The notes beneath the pieces were generated by a model. It made no database searches, was not told the DNA's origin, and worked only from the letters and a program-made list of their open reading frames with translations. The position numbers were made by a program, and so were the translations under genes. Shown in pieces: positions 1 through 6,221 of a stretch of DNA of 7,103 nucleotides (positions are counted from its first letter, which is position 1; every line of letters starts with the position of its first letter). This DNA comes from CAYJAD01 sp964371195 (GTDB taxonomy: Bacteria; Desulfobacterota; Desulfovibrionia; Desulfovibrionales; Desulfovibrionaceae), in assembly GCA_964371195.1 (NCBI GenBank), contig CAYJLD010000098.1:1-7103 (forward strand), written 5' to 3'.

Positions 1-11
1 TCATCAATCTG

Positions 12-34
12 AGGAGCGCGTCTAGCGCGCTCCT
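12..34 (-). terminator. Hairpin downstream of HU gene, candidate terminator
   Basis: A perfect 9-bp inverted repeat, AGGAGCGCG and CGCGCTCCT, encloses a 5-nt loop about 25 nt after the HU stop codon. The GC-rich stem and its position suggest transcript termination or 3'-end protection of the HU mRNA. No T-run follows the stem on either strand within the window, so a classical intrinsic terminator is not fully shown. Confidence 0.5.
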
Positions 35-58
35 TGTAAGTATTGCCTTGCAACAGTA

Positions 59-334
59 TTACTTAAGAGATTCTTTGAGCAATTTGCCCGGGGTAAATTT
101 AGCAACTTTACTAGCGGGGATGGTAATTTCGCTACCTGTACGTGGGTTACGACCCTTACGAGCGGCGCGTTCTACAACTTTGAAAGTGCCAAAACCGGTA
201 AAGGTTACGGATTCGCCATTAGCAAGGGCTTCACGCAAAGAAGCAATAACAGCATCAAGGGCATTTTCAGCCAAAGTTTTGGTAGGAAGGCCAGCTTTGG
301 CATAAATTTTTTCAACGAGTTGTGCTTTAGTCAT
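59..334 (-). CDS. hup: HU-family DNA-binding protein
   Basis: This is a 91-residue histone-like HU/IHF-family protein, the usual length for the family. It forms dimers that bend and compact DNA in the nucleoid. The N-terminal helical dimerisation part starts MTKAQLVEKI. The GFGTF motif is at about residues 47-51, and the beta-arm that enters the minor groove contains the diagnostic R-N-P-R-T-G at about 62-67. The C-terminal helix ends KLLKESLK. A GGAGA Shine-Dalgarno lies 6 nt before the ATG, so the start is well supported. The gene stands alone behind its own sigma-70-like promoter and follows the aminotransferase in the same direction. HU homodimer is more likely than IHF from the overall sequence, but the exact paralogue cannot be fixed here. 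Confidence 0.96.
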   Translation of the reverse strand: MTKAQLVEKIYAKAGLPTKTLAENALDAVIASLREALANGESVTFTGFGTFKVVERAARKGRNPRTGSEITIPASKVAKFTPGKLLKESLK

Positions 335-392
335 GATATTTCTCCAAAAAATGTTCGAGATATTTACGCACCAATTAAGCGCGAATTACTTG

Positions 393-420
393 TTTAGATA
401 AAATAAGCGGCTTTTGTCAA
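393..420 (-). promoter_or_regulatory. Sigma-70-type promoter of the HU gene
   Basis: On the minus strand a perfect TTGACA -35 box (415-420) is followed by a 16-bp spacer and a TCTAAA -10 box (393-398, four of six consensus bases). It lies about 60 bp upstream of the HU start codon and downstream of the AT-rich hairpins that follow the aminotransferase gene. HU can therefore be expressed independently of the upstream operon. Confidence 0.65.
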
Positions 421-430
421 CATGAAACTG

Positions 431-460
431 GTTTTTTTGATAAAAAAACATTATTTTTTA
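431..460 (-). terminator. AT-only stem-loops after the aminotransferase gene, weak terminator candidate
   Basis: Just after the aminotransferase stop codon there are two overlapping inverted repeats built of A and T runs. One pairs GTTTTTTT with AAAAAAAC (431-438 with 442-449, loop GAT). The other pairs TAAAAAA with TTTTTTA. They could end or attenuate the panB-to-aminotransferase transcript before the HU promoter. The stems lack GC pairs, so termination strength is doubtful. Confidence 0.3.
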
Positions 461-466
461 TAAGTG

Positions 467-1546
467 TTAAAGGTTTTTTTCAATTATATTGAGTGTTTTC
501 TGTAGTGTTTCAAAATTGGCTTGGCTGCCCATATGGCCTAAGCGAAAGATTTTTCCTTCAAGGGCTGCAAAGCCACAACCTACAGTCAGACCGTTTGCCA
601 GTAATTTTTTTTGCCACATTTCCCAAGTAAATCCTTGAGGGATGTGAGCAGTTGTTACAGTTGGTGATGGTATAGCATTTACGTCTGGCCAAAGATGCAA
701 ACCTAGGTCCATTAGTCCTTGGCGGCAGGCTTGAGCAACTTTTTCATGTCTTGCAAATACATTTTCTAACCCTTCATCAAGTAAATGTTTAATGGATGCG
801 TTAAGTGCAGCTACACCTCCCCAATAAGGAGTATAGGGGCAGCATTTTGCATTTTGTACATTTTGCCAAGGCATCAGTGCTTCATAGCCTTGGTATTGAA
901 CGCTATTAATAATATCCCATGCTGTATCACTTAAACCAAGAAAGCATAAGTTTGGTGGGCATGAGAAGCATTTTTGGCTACCACCAAGTAAAATGTCAAT
1001 ATTCCATTGATCCATAAGAACTGGTGTACCGCCAAGGCTTGACACGGCATCCACATAAAAAAGAGGTACTTCATATTTCTTTTTTAAGATACCAATACCA
1101 TCCAAGGGATTTAGGGTTCCGGATGGCGTTTCACAATGTACCGCGGTGATCATGTGAGGTTTGAAGTTAGCTATAGCTGCTTCTATTTCAGCAAGATCAC
1201 CAACGGTTGCATTGAATGGGTAGCTAATGGTTTGCACATCACAGCCAAGGCTGGCTGCCATATGTCCAATGCCTTCCCCAAAAATACCCGTAGCAATGGA
1301 TAAGACTCTATCCTTTGCTTTTAGACAACTTTTTAAACCAGCCCAAAGCGCAAGCATTCCTTCACCAGTCATAATGACAGCTGGCTTATCAGTACCCATG
1401 CACTTAGCTAAAAGTTTACCCGTCTCATGGTAAAGAGGCAAAAAGTCCTCCTCGTATTGCCCTAAATCATGATCATGAGCAAGTTCTTGAAGTACAAAGT
1501 TAGGTACTTGAACTGGGCCTGGAATCATAGCAATTTTATTATTCAC
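467..1546 (-). CDS. Class V PLP-dependent aminotransferase (alanine-glyoxylate / serine-pyruvate type)
   Basis: This is a fold-type I, PLP-dependent transaminase of class V, resembling alanine-glyoxylate and serine-pyruvate aminotransferases; the amino donor and acceptor cannot be read from sequence. The N-terminal IPGPVQVP segment is typical of the family. H-C-E-T-P-S-G-T at about residue 137 resembles the family's substrate/cofactor loop. Y-V-D-A-V-S-S-L-G-G (Asp about 166) is the PLP-ring aspartate motif, and G-G-S-Q-K carries the Schiff-base lysine at about 192. At 359 residues it is full length. I chose the GTG at 1546 because AAAGGA sits 8 nt before it; the ATG at 1555 overlaps that site, leaving no spacing, and would add three residues. 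The gene follows murI by about 70 nt in the same direction and is probably the last member of the panB operon. Confidence 0.9.
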   Translation of the reverse strand: MNNKIAMIPGPVQVPNFVLQELAHDHDLGQYEEDFLPLYHETGKLLAKCMGTDKPAVIMTGEGMLALWAGLKSCLKAKDRVLSIATGIFGEGIGHMAASLGCDVQTISYPFNATVGDLAEIEAAIANFKPHMITAVHCETPSGTLNPLDGIGILKKKYEVPLFYVDAVSSLGGTPVLMDQWNIDILLGGSQKCFSCPPNLCFLGLSDTAWDIINSVQYQGYEALMPWQNVQNAKCCPYTPYWGGVAALNASIKHLLDEGLENVFARHEKVAQACRQGLMDLGLHLWPDVNAIPSPTVTTAHIPQGFTWEMWQKKLLANGLTVGCGFAALEGKIFRLGHMGSQANFETLQKTLNIIEKNL

Positions 1547-1554
1547 TATTATCA

Positions 1555-1560
1555 TCCTTT
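1555..1560 (-). promoter_or_regulatory. Ribosome binding site deciding a GTG start
   Basis: AAAGGA on the minus strand is followed by 8 nt and then GTG (1544-1546). The in-frame ATG at 1553-1555 begins with the last base of this site and cannot use it, so the GTG is the better start of the aminotransferase. Confidence 0.6.
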
Positions 1561-1619
1561 ATACATGCCTTTTGTATATTGAGACATGCGAGTATTAAAT
1601 TCATATTAGCACAAATATG

Positions 1620-2438
1620 TTATAAGTCTATATGTTCAACCATGTTTTTTTCAAGGTATTGCCCTAAAAACAGGCTACCTACGCGTGCAAAGCGCTCATT
1701 GTCATCAGTGGTCATAAAATGACATTGTCCCCCAGCACTGGTATTGAGCAAAAAATGTGTATTTAACTGTTCTTGTACAGCTTGGGCTGTGGTGGCAGCA
1801 GAATCTACTAAAAAAATTTCCTCACCAACCACAGCAGCAAGGGCATTACGCAAGGGAGGAAAATGGGTGCATCCCAGTAATAATGTGTCTGGCGGATATA
1901 AGTCGTTATTATTTTTGAATATGTGATCAAGATAGCGTGCTGCAATGCCTTCAACTAATGGGCCATCCATCCATCCTTCTTCGGCTAGAGGTACAAATAG
2001 AGTACAAGCTTGGCCAGTTACGCGTATTTCAGGGCGTAGTTTTGCTATGGCCTTTTGGTATGCTTTACCTTGAATAGTACCTTCAGTGGCGATTACAGCT
2101 ATATGAGCATTTTTAGTAGCTGCCGCGGCTGCTTGAGCGCCAGGTTCGATAACGCCCACAACTGGAAGTGGGGCAAATTTTTGTCTAAGAGCTGGTAATG
2201 CAGCGGCAGTAGCTGTATTACAAGCAATAACAAGCATTTTTATACCGCGTTCAACAAGTTTTGATGCCGCTTGTAAAGCATAGCTAGTGACGGTTTCTGG
2301 GCTTTTTGTACCATAGGGTAGGCGCGCCGTATCACCAAGATAGATTAGATCTTCTTGGGGTAGAGTTTGGTGTATGGCGTTTAAGACAGTAAGTCCGCCA
2401 ACGCCAGAATCAAAGATACCAATGGGCATATGTTTCAT
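1620..2438 (-). CDS. murI: Glutamate racemase
   Basis: MurI interconverts L- and D-glutamate in the cytoplasm, supplying D-Glu for the peptidoglycan stem peptide. The enzyme is a cofactor-independent Asp/Glu racemase that uses two cysteines. All hallmarks are visible: G-I-F-D-S-G-V-G-G at 7-15, L-G-D-T-A-R-L-P-Y-G at 34-43, A-C-N-T-A-T with the first catalytic Cys at 73, and L-G-C-T-H-F-P with the second Cys at 190 and His 192. The 272 residues fit the family. The start codon shares one base with the kinase stop codon (TAATG), and GGGAG lies about 7 nt upstream, so translation is likely coupled. Met4 is a possible alternative start but has no better signal. Confidence 0.96.
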   Translation of the reverse strand: MKHMPIGIFDSGVGGLTVLNAIHQTLPQEDLIYLGDTARLPYGTKSPETVTSYALQAASKLVERGIKMLVIACNTATAAALPALRQKFAPLPVVGVIEPGAQAAAAATKNAHIAVIATEGTIQGKAYQKAIAKLRPEIRVTGQACTLFVPLAEEGWMDGPLVEGIAARYLDHIFKNNNDLYPPDTLLLGCTHFPPLRNALAAVVGEEIFLVDSAATTAQAVQEQLNTHFLLNTSAGGQCHFMTTDDNERFARVGSLFLGQYLEKNMVEHIDL

Positions 2439-3319
2439 TAAGCATCTCCCAATAATTCATAGCTTGCAGATGTAACAGGCGTGCGTAAATTATCTAAAAC
2501 GCGTTCGAGTAAAATGCCTTCACGGCAAGGCATATTATGCCCAAAAGTTGCGCGTATGCCTATACTAACAAACTGTACTGCGCGGTCCATAGCTAAGGGT
2601 AGGGAGTCGCCAAGTAGCAAACTGCCAGTTAAAACTGATGCAAAACAATCACCAGTTCCTGGATAAAACGCTGGTATATAGGGGCAATCTACGCGCCAAA
2701 AGCGCTTTTGTTCAGCGTGGTATGCCACAACAGATGTACAGTCTTGTCGCTCTCCAATGGGTGCGCTGGTAATAACTGCAACCTTAGGTCCCATCTCAGT
2801 AAGCTTAACTAATCTTTCGCGTACTTGGTTTATGGAAATATGTGTAGTATATGGTATATCTAAAAGCCAACAAGATTCGGAGTGATTAGGCGTTATGCAG
2901 TCAGCATGGGCTACTAGCGTGCGCATACGTTCGACCATTTCTGGTGTCATGGTAGGATCTAGCTTTCCATTATCACCAAGTACAGGGTCAACTACAGCTA
3001 AGCCTTCATTACTTTTACAATATTTTATAGTTTGCTCTACTATATCCATTTGCTTTGGTGAACCTAAAAATCCTGAGTAAATACCATCAAAATATAATCC
3101 AAGTTTACGCCAATGTTCTAGAAATTTAGGCATTTCTCCTACTAGGTCATGAAAAGAAAAATCCGTAAACTCTGTTGTATGTGTAGATAGAACTGCCGTT
3201 GGCATGGGGCAAACTTGAATACCCATGACAGATAAAATAGGCATAACTACAGTAAGAGATGTTCGCCCAAATCCTGAAAGGTCGTGAATAGCTGCAACGC
3301 GTGGTACAGGTGATTTCAT
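2438..3319 (-). CDS. Pyridoxal/pyridoxamine kinase (PdxK/PdxY family)
   Basis: This ribokinase-fold enzyme phosphorylates vitamin B6 vitamers (pyridoxal, pyridoxamine or pyridoxine) using ATP, as part of PLP salvage. The N-terminal H-D-L-S-G-F-G-R at 12-19 and the stretch ending V-L-S-T-H-T-T at 43-49 are typical of the PdxK/PdxY group. D-P-V-L-G-D-N-G at 111-118 is the metal/ATP-side motif. P-G-T-G-D-C-F carries the anion-hole glycines and the catalytic base Asp at 224. The 293 residues match the family. The gene begins one base after the panB stop and overlaps murI by one base. Its own ribosome site is weak (AAGGA about 11 nt upstream), consistent with coupling to panB. Vitamer preference cannot be told from sequence, so I give no symbol. 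Confidence 0.9.
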   Translation of the reverse strand: MKSPVPRVAAIHDLSGFGRTSLTVVMPILSVMGIQVCPMPTAVLSTHTTEFTDFSFHDLVGEMPKFLEHWRKLGLYFDGIYSGFLGSPKQMDIVEQTIKYCKSNEGLAVVDPVLGDNGKLDPTMTPEMVERMRTLVAHADCITPNHSESCWLLDIPYTTHISINQVRERLVKLTEMGPKVAVITSAPIGERQDCTSVVAYHAEQKRFWRVDCPYIPAFYPGTGDCFASVLTGSLLLGDSLPLAMDRAVQFVSIGIRATFGHNMPCREGILLERVLDNLRTPVTSASYELLGDA

Positions 3320-3320
3320 G

Positions 3321-4187
3321 TTATTCCATGTCCTTAATTAATTTTTCTAATTCTTTTTTTTCAATATCACTTAAATTTGTTCTGTGTATTTCTTGGGGGT
3401 ATTCGCGCTTGCGCACATCTTGGGCATAGTTTTTTAATGCTTGAGTGATATGTTCACCTAATTCCGCATATTTTTTAACAAATTTTGGAACATGCCCAGT
3501 ATTTAAGCCCAATAAATCATGCCAGACTAATACTTGCCCATCGCAATTAGCTCCCGCACCAATGCCTATGGTAGGTATACTTATGGATTTAGTAATCAGG
3601 CTTGCCACCTCTTCAGGTACGCATTCAAGTACTAAGGAAAAACATCCTGCATCTTCCAGCGCTTTAGCTTCTTGTAACAGCATATAGGCAGCCTTTGCTG
3701 TGCGGCCTTGGGTGCTGTATCCTCCAAGAGTAGCAACTCGTTGAGGGGTTAAGCCTAAATGGCCCATGACTGGTATGCCAGCTTGTACCAGGGCGCGCAC
3801 TTGAGGCAAAATTGTCATACCACCTTCAAGTTTTACTGCTCGAGCTCCACCTTGGCTCATGAGTTTACCAGCATTACGTATGGCATCTTCAGGACCAACT
3901 TCATAGCTTAAAAATGGCATATCACAAACTACCAATGCTTTGCTTTGAGCAGCACTTACGGCCTTACAGTGGTGCAACATAATATCCATGCTTACTGCCA
4001 ATGTATCGTTATGCCCAAGTACGGCCATACCAAGGGAATCGCCAACTAATAATATATCAACCCCAGCAGCGTCGGCCAAGATGGCCGAAGGGTAGTCATA
4101 TGCAGTTAGCATGACAATTAAATCTTTGCCCTTTGCATTTTGAATATGCACGCTGGTCAGTGTTTTTTGAATTTTTTGTGTAGACAT
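3321..4187 (-). CDS. panB: 3-methyl-2-oxobutanoate (ketopantoate) hydroxymethyltransferase
   Basis: PanB transfers the one-carbon unit of 5,10-methylene-tetrahydrofolate to 2-oxoisovalerate, giving ketopantoate, the first committed step to pantothenate and CoA. It is a cytoplasmic Mg-dependent TIM-barrel enzyme. Visible motifs are M-L-T-A-Y-D-Y at 26-32, V-G-D-S-L-G-M (Asp50), D-M-P-F-L-S-Y (Asp89) and K-L-E-G-G (Glu121), matching the metal and substrate residues of the family. G-H-L-G-L-T-P-Q is at 142-149, L-E-C-V-P carries the likely catalytic Glu188, and I-G-I-G-A-G follows. The ATG at 4187 has AAGGAG 5 nt upstream; an in-frame ATG at 4232 would add 15 unfamily-like residues and has no ribosome site. 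The protein is 288 residues, with a Lys/Glu-rich C-terminal tail somewhat longer than in E. coli PanB. It is the first gene of the operon. No panC or panD is in the window. Confidence 0.96.
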   Translation of the reverse strand: MSTQKIQKTLTSVHIQNAKGKDLIVMLTAYDYPSAILADAAGVDILLVGDSLGMAVLGHNDTLAVSMDIMLHHCKAVSAAQSKALVVCDMPFLSYEVGPEDAIRNAGKLMSQGGARAVKLEGGMTILPQVRALVQAGIPVMGHLGLTPQRVATLGGYSTQGRTAKAAYMLLQEAKALEDAGCFSLVLECVPEEVASLITKSISIPTIGIGAGANCDGQVLVWHDLLGLNTGHVPKFVKKYAELGEHITQALKNYAQDVRKREYPQEIHRTNLSDIEKKELEKLIKDME

Positions 4188-4192
4188 AAAAA

Positions 4193-4198
4193 CTCCTT
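4193..4198 (-). promoter_or_regulatory. Ribosome binding site of panB
   Basis: AAGGAG on the minus strand lies 5 nt before the ATG at 4187. It decides the panB start against the upstream in-frame ATG at 4232, which falls within the promoter region. Confidence 0.8.
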
Positions 4199-4220
4199 GG
4201 CGTGTTGTACGCGCACATTG

Positions 4221-4250
4221 TTTATAATGCAAAAAAAAAAAGTGGGCAAA
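4221..4250 (-). promoter_or_regulatory. Candidate sigma-70-type promoter of the panB operon
   Basis: On the minus strand TTTGCC (4245-4250) and TATAAA (4221-4226) are separated by 18 bp. The -10 is good and the -35 moderate. Transcription would start near 4214, giving an untranslated leader of about 25-30 nt before panB. Eleven of the 18 spacer bases are one T-run, and the -35 lies inside the left arm of the 16-bp inverted repeat, so the promoter may be affected by both. Confidence 0.5.
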
Positions 4251-4287
4251 TTTTTCCTACAGGCCTAAACAGTAGGAAAAATTTGCC
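4245..4287. repeat. Perfect 16-bp inverted repeat overlapping the flagellin promoter
   Basis: The arms 4245-4260 and 4272-4287 are exact reverse complements, with an 11-nt loop that itself contains the palindrome AGGCCT. The sigma-28 -35 box lies at the loop edge and the first bases of its -10 box lie in the right arm. The left arm covers the candidate panB -35. It lies upstream of the expected sigma-28 transcript start, so it would act on DNA (operator or cruciform) for that transcript. Read on the minus strand, the stem is followed after three bases by eleven T, so it also has the form of an intrinsic terminator pointing toward panB. Confidence 0.85.
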
Positions 4288-4292
4288 GATAG
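4266..4292 (+). promoter_or_regulatory. Sigma-28 (FliA) promoter of flagellin gene
   Basis: TAAA (4266-4269), exactly 15 bases, then GCCGATAG (4285-4292) matches the flagellar sigma-28 consensus TAAA-N15-GCCGATAA in all but the last base. Transcription should begin at about 4298-4299, giving a leader of about 73 nt before the ATG at 4372. This is the class of promoter expected for a late flagellar filament gene, held off by the anti-sigma factor FlgM until the hook is complete. Confidence 0.9.
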
Positions 4293-4302
4293 ACTTGTTA
4301 AT

Positions 4303-4369
4303 GGCGATACGTTTCACGGACGAAACTGCATGGTGCGTCGCCTAAATGTCTGTCATTCAAGGAGGAATG
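4303..4369 (+). promoter_or_regulatory. Structured flagellin leader with two GGA-hexaloop hairpins (putative CsrA target)
   Basis: The outer stem GGCGA (4303-4307) pairs with TCGCC (4338-4342). It encloses the hairpin GTTTC-ACGGAC-GAAAC (4311-4326), followed by an 11-nt 3' internal loop. After an 11-nt linker, CATTC-AAGGAG-GAATG (4354-4369) puts the Shine-Dalgarno in a hexaloop. Both loops read A-N-G-G-A-N, the core recognised by CsrA when held in a hairpin loop. CsrA bound at the second hairpin would block ribosome entry. The same layout recurs before the second flagellin gene. Confidence 0.65.
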
Positions 4370-4371
4370 TC

Positions 4372-5262
4372 ATGGCACTCACAACAAACACAAATTTATT
4401 GGCCCTTAATGCTACCAACAACCTTGGGAACCATTATGGAAAGTTACAAACCTCAACTCAGCGTCTATCTACTGGTCTGCGTATTAACAGTTCTGCTGAT
4501 GATGCTGCTGGTTTGGCTATTCGCGAACTTATGCGTGCTGATATTGCGGCCCTTAATCAGGGTATACGTAATGCTAATGACGCTATTTCGCTCATTCAAA
4601 CTGCAGATGGTGCATTGCAAACCATCGACGAGCAGCTCATTCGTATGAAAGAGTTAGCAGAACAAGCTTCCACCGGTACTTATGACTCAACAAGCCGTCT
4701 TATGATTGAGTCAGAATACCAAGCATTGGCTTCAGAAATAACTCGTATTGCCAATGCCACTGACTTTAACGGACTGAAATTACTAGATGGCTCACTGTCT
4801 GGTGACCACGTTGGTTCTGGTATTAAGTCTACTGGATCACTTCTTGTACACTTTGGTACATCCAATGACAGCGCTGAAGATTATTACTATGTAAACATTG
4901 GTGATTCTACAGCTTCTGCTCTTGGTCTTGGTACTGGAACTGGTAACACTAATGATGGTTATTCCATTTCAACTCAAGCCTCTGCTCAGAAAGCATTGGA
5001 AGGTGTGCAACAAGCTATTATTTCTAAAGATAAGATTAGAGCTAGTCTTGGTGCATTGCAAAACCGTTTGGAAGCAACGGTTGACAACTTAACAATTCAG
5101 TCAGAGAATGTGCAGGCTGCAGAGTCACGCATTTCTGACGCTGACATTGCCTCAGAAATGACACAGTTTGTACGTAACCAAATACTTACACAATCTGCTG
5201 TGGCCATGCTCAGTCAAGCCAATGCTGTACCGCGTTTGGCTTTGAATTTGATTTCTGGATAA
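4372..5262 (+). CDS. fliC: Flagellin
   Basis: This is the filament subunit, secreted unfolded by the flagellar type III system and polymerised under the FliD cap. The 296 residues form a short flagellin. The conserved N-terminal D0/D1 region covers about residues 1-142 (MALTTNTNLLALNA, then Q-R-L-S-T-G-L-R-I-N and D-D-A-A-G-L-A-I). A small variable middle of about 55-60 residues rich in Gly, Ser, Thr and Asp follows. The conserved C-terminal D1/D0 region begins near residue 200 and ends with helices containing E-S-R-I-S-D-A-D-I-A. No cleavable signal peptide is present, as usual. I chose the ATG at 4372 because AAGGAGG lies 6 nt upstream and the protein then begins at the conserved MALT; an in-frame ATG at 4330 would add 14 unrelated residues. 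The gene is monocistronic, between a sigma-28 promoter and a strong terminator. Confidence 0.97.
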   Translation: MALTTNTNLLALNATNNLGNHYGKLQTSTQRLSTGLRINSSADDAAGLAIRELMRADIAALNQGIRNANDAISLIQTADGALQTIDEQLIRMKELAEQASTGTYDSTSRLMIESEYQALASEITRIANATDFNGLKLLDGSLSGDHVGSGIKSTGSLLVHFGTSNDSAEDYYYVNIGDSTASALGLGTGTGNTNDGYSISTQASAQKALEGVQQAIISKDKIRASLGALQNRLEATVDNLTIQSENVQAAESRISDADIASEMTQFVRNQILTQSAVAMLSQANAVPRLALNLISG

Positions 5263-5290
5263 GAAAACCCTTGTGGGAAGGGGATTTTAT

Positions 5291-5322
5291 AAAAAAGCTC
5301 GCCGCTTAGGCGAGCTTTTTTT
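5291..5322. terminator. Bidirectional intrinsic terminator between flagellin and SGNH gene
   Basis: A perfect 13-bp stem pairs A6-GCTCGCC (5291-5303) with GGCGAGC-T6 (5309-5321) around a GCTTA loop, with one further T. The GC-rich core is flanked by A-runs on one side and T-runs on the other, so it ends both the plus-strand flagellin transcript and the minus-strand SGNH-like transcript, which converge here. Confidence 0.93.
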
Positions 5323-5325
5323 GGC

Positions 5326-6216
5326 TTAGTCATTTACCCCTTGCTGCTCAATTTTTTGAATAAGCGGAAGCAAGGCTTCTGCGGCCCAAGCATGACCCTG
5401 TTCATTCCAATGCCCATCAAATTGAAAATGTGCATCTGCCATAGTCTTGTTGTATTTATTTATGCTATCACATTGTTCAACATATTTTATATGATGCTTA
5501 TCCAAAAGCTTAGTGAAGCGTGCTTGAGCTGGGGTTGGTCCCTTGCACTCATGACTTGTAGTGTGGGTAAGTAAGGCTATTAATTTAAAATTATCAACTT
5601 TGGCAAGCTTTGCCCATTGTGCTAGAATAATATCTGTTCTTTCTACAGCATCGGCAAATAGAGGAGTAAGTTGCTCCTTATTAAAATTGCTATCTAATTG
5701 GGCATAGGTTAATCCATTTTCATGGCTTAATATTTTTTGATATGGCGTATTTTCCAACTGTTTGAGCCGAGTTCTAACAAGAGTGTCGGCATCTTTACGC
5801 TTTGGAATTAAAAAGTCAAAATATGGGTAATAGCTTGTGATGATAGAAGTTACATATCTATAAAGTGCGCTTTGTTCATTCAAGTATTTAATTGTTCGAT
5901 CCAAGATACTTGGTTCGAGCTTTTCATCAATAAAGTGTTGCCTAAATTCTGCACATGGTTCTTTGAAAACATAAGCATTGCCTTGACGAACTAAGGTGGT
6001 AAATGGTTGACATTCTAGACCATATCCATAACGTATGGTATCTATAAGGGGGCTATTGTTTTCAAGGTCATTGTGCGTAATAACCAGCACTACAATACTT
6101 GGATTTATTTTTTTAATATATGGTTTGTAATATGATAGCTGGCCGGCTTGACCAGTTCCGGAATATCCAAAGCCAATGGTTTGATATTGCACCTTTTTTG
6201 CAGTTTTATTGAGCAT
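5326..6216 (-). CDS. C-terminal part of SGNH-hydrolase-like protein
   Basis: The 296-residue frame from the first ATG holds the downstream blocks of an SGNH-type esterase or acyltransferase domain. F-G-Y-S-G-T-G-Q near the start resembles the oxyanion Gly block. V-I-T-H-N-D at about 46 resembles the Asn block. F-D-G-H-W-N-E-Q-G-H at 266-275 gives the Asp267/His269 pair, like the D-x-H-W motif of alginate-type O-acetyltransferases. It lacks the nucleophile serine, which is in the upstream frame, so on its own it would be inactive. The frame is open upstream of the ATG as far as the A6 run, which argues that the ATG is internal rather than a true start. Only a poor AGAAG ribosome site precedes it. 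It ends just before the bidirectional terminator. Substrate is unknown. Confidence 0.7.
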   Translation of the reverse strand: MLNKTAKKVQYQTIGFGYSGTGQAGQLSYYKPYIKKINPSIVVLVITHNDLENNSPLIDTIRYGYGLECQPFTTLVRQGNAYVFKEPCAEFRQHFIDEKLEPSILDRTIKYLNEQSALYRYVTSIITSYYPYFDFLIPKRKDADTLVRTRLKQLENTPYQKILSHENGLTYAQLDSNFNKEQLTPLFADAVERTDIILAQWAKLAKVDNFKLIALLTHTTSHECKGPTPAQARFTKLLDKHHIKYVEQCDSINKYNKTMADAHFQFDGHWNEQGHAWAAEALLPLIQKIEQQGVND

Positions 6217-6221
6217 GTCTT

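Noticed and set aside
48..305. Plus-strand open frame opposite the HU gene
   Set aside because: It is the antisense shadow of a clear HU gene, with Arg/Lys/Pro-rich noise and no ribosome site.
4198..4212. GG-N10-GC pattern on the plus strand upstream of the first flagellin gene, resembling a sigma-54 promoter
   Set aside because: TGGC is present but the -12 side reads ACGCG rather than TTGCA. It overlaps the panB ribosome site and lies upstream of a far better sigma-28 promoter; likely chance.
4188..4232. Upstream in-frame ATG extending PanB by 15 residues
   Set aside because: The ATG at 4187 has AAGGAG at 5 nt; the longer start lies upstream of the expected transcript start.
4242..4290. 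Reading the 16-bp inverted repeat as an attenuator in the panB mRNA leader
   Set aside because: The candidate panB promoter lies at and downstream of it on the minus strand, so the stem-loop would not be transcribed from that promoter.
4330..4371. Upstream in-frame ATG extending flagellin by 14 residues
   Set aside because: No ribosome site, residues unlike any flagellin N-terminus, and the region is accounted for by the structured leader.
4346..4648. Plus-strand 100-codon frame overlapping the flagellin start
   Set aside because: Out of frame with a certain flagellin gene; composition is hydrophobic noise from the shifted frame.
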